Positions 7,275 to 10,563 of a stretch of 10,563 nucleotides of DNA are shown in pieces (within the stretch, counting starts at the first letter, position 1; every line of letters starts with the position of its first letter). The position numbers and the translations under genes are program-made. The DNA is from an uncultured Ruminococcus sp. (GTDB lineage Bacteria; Bacillota; Clostridia; Oscillospirales; Ruminococcaceae). The stretch covers positions 1 through 10,563 of the forward strand of contig NZ_CAMHRZ010000103.1 in assembly GCF_946187255.1 (NCBI RefSeq). Direction: 5' to 3'. The notes beneath the pieces were generated by a model that saw only the letters and a program-made list of their open reading frames with translations, was not told where the DNA came from and searched no databases.

Positions 7275-7277
7275 AAT

Positions 7278-7364
7278 TGGTGCCGCTAACCGGACTTGAA
7301 CCGGTACGCTGTCGCCAGCGAGGGATTTTAAGTCCCTTGTGTCTGCCTATTCCACCACAGCGGC
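7278..7364 (-). tRNA. tRNA-Leu(UAA)
   Basis: An 87-base tRNA on the minus strand with encoded CCA (complement of 7280-7278). Acceptor GCCGCTG pairs with TAGCGGC (with a closing G-T). The anticodon stem AGGGA/TCCCT holds loop CTTAAAA with anticodon TAA. The long variable arm (around CGCTGGCGACAGCG) is the class II arm expected for leucine. The T-arm reads CCGGTTCAAGTCCGG. It reads UUA and UUG leucine codons. It has its own promoter and terminator and is a single-gene unit. Confidence 0.97.
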
Positions 7365-7374
7365 TGACTATGAT

Positions 7375-7403
7375 ATTATAGCATAACCGCAGAAAAATGT
7401 CAA
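7375..7403 (-). promoter_or_regulatory. Perfect-consensus sigma-A promoter of tRNA-Leu
   Basis: TTGACA (7403-7398), 17-bp spacer and TATAAT (7380-7375) on the minus strand, an exact match to consensus as expected for a strongly expressed stable RNA. Its -35 lies only about 29 bp from the first repeat of the divergent ECF promoter array. Confidence 0.93.
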
Positions 7404-7426
7404 GAGCGAATATTTGTTAATGGAAG

Positions 7427-7783
7427 AAAACGTGAAACTTTTTTTTAATATCGGCTGTCTGTTGGGGCAGAGAACAAAAGAAAGCGGGACACGAAAAAAT
7501 ATTTTTCCAAAACGTGAAACTTTTTCAAGACTTCGGCTGTCTGTTGGGGCAGAGAGCAAAAGAAAGCGGGACACGAAAAAATATTTTCCAAAGCGTGAAA
7601 CTTTTTCAGCACTTCGGCTGTCTGTTATGGCAGAGAACAAAAGAAAGCGGGACACGAAAAAATATTTTTCCAAAACGTGAAACTTTTTCAAGACTTCGGC
7701 TGTCTATTATGGCAGGAGAACAAAAGAAAGAGAGACAAAAAAATTTTCCGACAGTGAAACTTTTTGAGAACAAAGAACGTCTG
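7427..7783 (+). repeat. Tandem array of five ECF-type promoter units (~82-bp period)
   Basis: Units begin with GTGAAAC at 7432, 7514, 7595, 7677 and 7754, giving periods of 82, 81, 82 and 77. The first four are near identical; the fifth is partial and diverged. Each carries TGAAAC followed by a T-rich run, and exactly 17 bases later [T/C]GTCT. The pairs are 7433-7438/7456-7461, 7515-7520/7538-7543, 7596-7601/7619-7624, 7678-7683/7701-7706 and 7755-7760/7778-7783. An A/T tract (AAAAAATATTTTT or a shortened form) precedes each -35 from the second unit on, as an UP-like element. Copies 1-4 have TGTCT and copy 5 has CGTCT. The one-base change in period falls in the A/T tract, not between the boxes. 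The mixed periods shift the reading frame, and the open frames crossing the array have no ribosome binding site, so the array is probably not coding. That these act as promoters or sigma-binding sites is inferred from the match to ECF consensus. Confidence 0.8.
7755..7783 (+). promoter_or_regulatory. Proximal ECF-type promoter of the sigma-factor operon
   Basis: -35 TGAAAC with following TTTTT, 17-bp spacer and -10 CGTCTG match the classical ECF pattern known from Bacillus SigM, SigX and SigW (TGAAAC...CGTC/CGTA). Predicted start near 7790, directly before the Shine-Dalgarno site, leaving a leader of about 20 bases. Position right before an ECF sigma gene suggests autoregulation. Confidence 0.78.
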
Positions 7784-7810
7784 TTGGAGTGAAAGGAGGA
7801 GGTGAGCCGC

Positions 7811-8341
7811 GTGAACGAAACGGAGATCAAACAACGCTTTGAGCAGATATACAACAGCACCTATGACTACATATACAAATATCTGATCTGCAAAGCGGAT
7901 TCGCAGGAGAATGCAGAGGATATGCTGCAAAGCGTGTACCTCGCATTCTATAAAAGGATGCTGAAGGGCGAAAGGGTGCTGGACCCCAAGCATTATCTCC
8001 TGCGGGCGGCAAAGCATCGTGTGGCGGACTACTATTCGGGCAGAAAACAGACAGACAGCCTGGATGACGGCGTTGAGATAGTTGACGAGAAAGCGCTGGA
8101 AAGTCTGGAAAAAGACGACTGCTATGTCTATGAGGATATCATGCGGGGACTCAGAGAGTACGATGAGGTGACTTACAGGATATTCCAGCTTCGGTTCGGT
8201 CACGACTATACCATCGGCAAGACAGCAAAAACGCTGGGGCTGGCGGAGTCAACGGTGAAATCAAAGATGTACCGCGCACTCAAAAAGCTCAAAAACGAAA
8301 CAAGGGAGGGTGAGAGATATGCGTTATTCGGACGGAGTTAA
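7811..8341 (+). CDS. ECF-type RNA polymerase sigma factor
   Basis: A 176-residue sigma-70-family protein of ECF size that directs RNA polymerase to its own class of promoters. Region 2 (~10-75) contains FEQIYNSTYDYIYKYL, the A.DMLQSVYLAFY segment and PKHYLLRAAKHRVADYY. A short acidic linker (81-105) follows. Region 4 (~108-160) carries the -35-binding helix-turn-helix TIGKTAKTLGLAESTVKSKM and RALKKLK. Regions 1 and 3 are absent. GTG at 7811 is taken as start because AGGAGG (7797-7802) lies eight bases upstream; the alternative GTG at 7802 overlaps that site. It is preceded by the ECF promoter array and overlaps the next gene by 23 bases, which implies translational coupling. The array boxes are the obvious candidate target, an inference. 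Confidence 0.92.
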   Translation: MNETEIKQRFEQIYNSTYDYIYKYLICKADSQENAEDMLQSVYLAFYKRMLKGERVLDPKHYLLRAAKHRVADYYSGRKQTDSLDDGVEIVDEKALESLEKDDCYVYEDIMRGLREYDEVTYRIFQLRFGHDYTIGKTAKTLGLAESTVKSKMYRALKKLKNETREGERYALFGRS

Positions 8342-10055
8342 GAAATACAACGAAGAGACAAAAAAGAGATTGTTCGATGAGATAATCGCAGCGGCAGAAA
8401 AAGAGATGGCAGCCGAAATATCTCTCGATGACAACGATACGACAACAACAGGTGACGACAGAAAGGAAGAGATCACTATGAGAAGAACAGAAGACAGAGC
8501 AATGATAAGAAGCAGCAAGGGTGGCATCATCGCGGCAGCCTGCGCACTGGTGGTAGTGGGCAGCGGTCTGGCGGCAGCCAACCACATGAGCGGCAGCAAC
8601 GATATCCGTCCCGCTTCGGCAGGCAGCAGCATGACAACGGATGCTGAGGATACCGAGTATTCCGACGACTCGGATGCAGAGGAAGCCGACAGCGATGCTG
8701 AGGGCAAGATAGTAGAGAAAGAGAAGAAAGATACCGACAAAAAGGACGCTGAGGATAAAAAGAAAGACAATGACGATGACGGAAGCATAGACGAGGATTA
8801 CTGGCGTATTGATGCCACCGAAGACGAGATCAGACTGGTGGATGGCTCCGACTTTATCGGTGATGTGCAGATAGTCAACATCATGAAAGAGGAGATAGAC
8901 GGCAAGAACTACGTTGCGTACTACTGCTCGCTGACCGACGAAAATAACAACGGTGGTCTGATATACAAATACACAGGCAGTGAAGTGCTTTCAAGGATAT
9001 GCATACTCCAGGAAGATCCCGGCAGCGATATCATACTCCCTAAGGTGGGCGACAAGATATTCGTAATGGCAAAGAACGGCGTTAAGAGCACTTCGGGCGG
9101 ATACTCGCTGGAGCTCACCGAAGACGGCACTATATATAAGTGGAACAACGACATTGATAAGTATGTCAATGTATTCAAGCCCGGACACGTTATCGGTGAG
9201 AACGAAGAGGGTATATACGGCGAATATGTCAACGGTCTGTATGAGCATGAGGTGGATGAGTACTACAAGAGCATGATCGTTTACATGACAAACGGCGACG
9301 ATAGTACGACGGTGGAAAACTGGTGCAAGTTCAACAACGAAGCAATACGCAAGGTGATGGTATCGGGACAGGATCATCCCAAGGGCACACTGCTGTTTTA
9401 CCGCTGGTTCGGCTACTGTGAAGATGATCCTTCCTTCAACGGAATAACTCTGGAATACAGCGACGGCACATCCTATACAGGCACCTATGACGGCGGTCAT
9501 GCCGAGAACACCGATGAGAACACCAATGACAGCAGGGAAGAGAACAAGCCGGAAAACAAGACAGAGGAAAGAACCGACAATAAGACCGAGAACAAGCCTG
9601 CCGTGAACGATCTCCCCGCAGGATATATCGAACTGAACGTTGAATGCACAGAAAAGACCGAAACGGAGTTCGATGATTATAATATCGGGCTGGGCAGACT
9701 TTACTACGATACCATCGGGAGCGACTACTATGTGGTATTCAGCCTCACCAAGAAGGACGGCAGTGTGTTCACCCAGGCTGAACTGGACGAAGCCTCCATC
9801 GACCTGGTATACGGCGACCTTGAGCCTTATTTCCACGCTATCAATCCCAACGAGCTGTCAATGGGCTTTGCAAAGATATCTGAAAATGACCCTACAGTGG
9901 CAGAGATAAGCCTTATGGCAGAGACAAATGGCGAACCCTATTATGTTAAGAATACACCTATAGATATAGTTGCCATAAGAGTAGGCGACAGAGAGATAAG
10001 CGGTCACTATAATGTTATGTTCACGATAGATGTGAACAATGTAAAGCAGAACTGA
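8319..10055 (+). CDS. Single-pass membrane protein, probable anti-sigma factor with two outer domains
   Basis: A 578-residue protein, not assigned to a named family. Residues 1-67 are a charged cytoplasmic region (MRYSDGVKKYNEETKKRLFDE, helical) suited to holding the sigma factor. A hydrophobic segment, GGIIAAACALVVVGSGLAAA (68-87), spans the membrane. An Asp/Glu/Lys-rich linker (~91-160) leads to a first outer domain (~160-395, Cys in YYCS, RICI, NWCK, GYCE). A second Asn/Glu/Lys/Thr-rich linker (HAENTDENTNDSREENKPEN...) leads to a second domain (~435-578). ATG 8319 is chosen because AGGGAGG (8303-8309) lies nine bases upstream; GTG 8310 falls inside that site. The overlap with the sigma gene and the topology support an anti-sigma role, but no ZAS zinc motif (HxxxCxxC) is present, so this rests on context. 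An internal ATG at 8478 after AAAGGA could yield a form lacking the first 53 residues. Confidence 0.78.
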   Translation: MRYSDGVKKYNEETKKRLFDEIIAAAEKEMAAEISLDDNDTTTTGDDRKEEITMRRTEDRAMIRSSKGGIIAAACALVVVGSGLAAANHMSGSNDIRPASAGSSMTTDAEDTEYSDDSDAEEADSDAEGKIVEKEKKDTDKKDAEDKKKDNDDDGSIDEDYWRIDATEDEIRLVDGSDFIGDVQIVNIMKEEIDGKNYVAYYCSLTDENNNGGLIYKYTGSEVLSRICILQEDPGSDIILPKVGDKIFVMAKNGVKSTSGGYSLELTEDGTIYKWNNDIDKYVNVFKPGHVIGENEEGIYGEYVNGLYEHEVDEYYKSMIVYMTNGDDSTTVENWCKFNNEAIRKVMVSGQDHPKGTLLFYRWFGYCEDDPSFNGITLEYSDGTSYTGTYDGGHAENTDENTNDSREENKPENKTEERTDNKTENKPAVNDLPAGYIELNVECTEKTETEFDDYNIGLGRLYYDTIGSDYYVVFSLTKKDGSVFTQAELDEASIDLVYGDLEPYFHAINPNELSMGFAKISENDPTVAEISLMAETNGEPYYVKNTPIDIVAIRVGDREISGHYNVMFTIDVNNVKQN

Positions 10056-10077
10056 TCTGCAAAGAGACTAAGAGAAA

Positions 10078-10086
10078 TTATCCACA
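10078..10086 (+). other. Isolated DnaA-box-like 9-mer TTATCCACA
   Basis: An exact match to the consensus DnaA box in the gap after the membrane-protein gene. No second box or AT-rich unwinding region is seen nearby, so it is most likely chance. Confidence 0.2.
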
Positions 10087-10110
10087 AAAACCTCTTTACA
10101 ATACAGAACG

Positions 10111-10151
10111 GGGCTGCGTACAGTTTGATGTGCAAGGGAAGTGCGCAGCCC
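10111..10151 (+). promoter_or_regulatory. Stem-loop between the membrane-protein gene and the small gene
   Basis: GGGCTGCGTAC (10111-10121) pairs with GTGCGCAGCCC (10141-10151) in an 11-bp stem with one T-G pair and a 19-base loop. No T-run follows; instead GAACAGGAG, the ribosome binding site of the next gene, begins almost at once. It may set differential expression by processing or partial attenuation. Confidence 0.6.
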
Positions 10152-10170
10152 GAAGAACAGGAGAAAGACA

Positions 10171-10386
10171 ATGACAGACAAGCGAAAGATACGGATAACA
10201 GCCGCACTGATAGCGGCAGGAGCGATAATGCCCGCAGCGGGGATGTACATCATGCTGAAAACAGACATGATAGCGATAAGCCTTTTGATAGGCGTGATAG
10301 AAACGATAATAGGCGGCGCTGTATGCGCACAGCTTTACGGCTGCGGCAATGAGACAGATGAAGACCTGCAGGAGAACGGTCTTTAA
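10171..10386 (+). CDS. Small two-helix membrane protein
   Basis: A 71-residue protein of unknown function. After a basic start (MTDKRKIR), two hydrophobic segments (~9-28 and ~34-55) are joined by KTD. A short acidic tail follows QLYGCG (NETDEDLQENGL). The start is supported by CAGGAG (10158-10163) seven bases before the ATG. It follows the putative anti-sigma gene by 115 bases, with no terminator or clear promoter between, and precedes the strong terminator, so it is probably the third gene of the sigma operon. It could be an accessory to the sensor or an unrelated membrane peptide. Confidence 0.7.
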   Translation: MTDKRKIRITAALIAAGAIMPAAGMYIMLKTDMIAISLLIGVIETIIGGAVCAQLYGCGNETDEDLQENGL

Positions 10387-10427
10387 AGATCACGGAGAAA
10401 TAGGATAAATCACCATATATAGAGAAG

Positions 10428-10470
10428 CCATAGCGTTTCCCGAAAGAGGGGAGCGCTACGGTTTTTTTTT
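10428..10470 (+). terminator. Intrinsic terminator of the sigma-factor operon
   Basis: A 14-bp stem (10428-10441 against 10448-10461, one mismatch and two T-G pairs) with a GAAAGA loop is followed by nine T. It lies 42 bases beyond the small gene's stop codon. Confidence 0.95.
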
Positions 10471-10563
10471 GTGCGCGGCGGCAAACGAGCGCACACAGCA
10501 AACTAAAACGCGAATCAAAGCGCGCGGTTTACGCGACTGCGTCGGCGTACGCCTCGCGCCAGC
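10471..10563 (+). repeat. Dispersed GC-rich repeat, copy at window end
   Basis: Aligns with the reverse complement of 1-90 (CAAACTAA, CGCGAATCAAAGCGCGCGG, GCCTCGCGCCAGC). It has an additional ~21-base insert containing the CGAC-TGC-GTCG hairpin and the palindrome GGCGTACGCC (10544-10553). The 14-mer GCGACTGCGTCGGC (10533-10546) is also found, inverted, in the central element. It begins directly after the terminator T-run and may extend beyond the window. Confidence 0.65.

Noticed and set aside
7427..7783. CRISPR array
   Set aside because: The whole ~82-bp unit is repeated, including what would be the spacer; there are no unique spacers and no cas genes.
7414..7792. Open reading frames across the tandem array, on both strands, encoding repetitive Lys/Arg/Phe-rich peptides
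   Set aside because: The array has mixed periods (82, 81, 82, 77), so the repeat peptide is not kept in one frame. There is no ribosome binding site. The conserved feature is the promoter-box spacing, not a protein.
8991..9836. Minus-strand open frame of 281 codons
   Set aside because: It is antisense to the membrane-protein gene, has no start signal, and reflects codon bias of the sense gene.
10078..10086. Replication origin suggested by TTATCCACA
   Set aside because: Single box, no cluster and no dnaA, dnaN or AT-rich unwinding region. One 9-mer match in about 21 kb of two-strand sequence is not surprising.

Overview
The window looks like chromosomal DNA of a Gram-positive anaerobe of the Clostridia, most likely Ruminococcus or a close relative in the Oscillospiraceae. 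This is an inference from purine-rich Shine-Dalgarno sites, textbook sigma-A promoters with 17-bp spacers, a secreted BspA-type leucine-rich-repeat protein, a tRNA gene with encoded CCA, and an ECF sigma factor translationally coupled to a single-pass membrane protein. No database search was possible.

Layout. 1-245 is an intergenic stretch that opens with a GC-rich dispersed repeat. 320-2239 (+) encodes a membrane protein with a degenerate GGDEF domain and an intact EAL domain (predicted c-di-GMP phosphodiesterase), with its own sigma-A promoter. 2240-2634 holds hairpins, a 93-bp inverted-repeat element and a bidirectional terminator. 4575-2635 (-) encodes a full-length ABC-F ATPase with its own promoter. 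4660-5246 is a gene-free stretch with heptamer repeats, palindromes and two degenerate copies of the dispersed repeat. 6982-5303 (-) encodes a secreted LRR protein with a consensus promoter and a terminator. 7364-7278 (-) is tRNA-Leu(UAA) with a perfect consensus promoter and a terminator. 7427-7783 is a tandem array of ECF-type promoter sequences. 7811-10386 (+) is a three-gene set: ECF sigma factor, membrane protein with large outer domains (probable anti-sigma or sensor), and a 71-residue membrane protein. It is closed by a strong terminator at 10428-10470. The window ends in another copy of the dispersed repeat, inverted relative to the one at its start.

The most interesting part is 7427-10470. 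Directly before the sigma gene is an ECF-type promoter (TGAAAC, 17 bp, CGTCTG). It is the last of five copies in a tandem array with a period of about 82 bp. All five copies keep TGAAAC followed by T-rich DNA and exactly 17 bp before [C/T]GTCT. This suggests an autoregulated sigma factor whose own promoter has been amplified, giving stacked start sites or a set of sigma decoys. The sigma gene overlaps the membrane-protein gene by 23 bases, as expected for a sigma/anti-sigma pair.

The second theme is a family of GC-rich dispersed repeats (positions 1-90, about 4755-4958, and 10471-10563) that looks like a genome-specific non-coding repeat.
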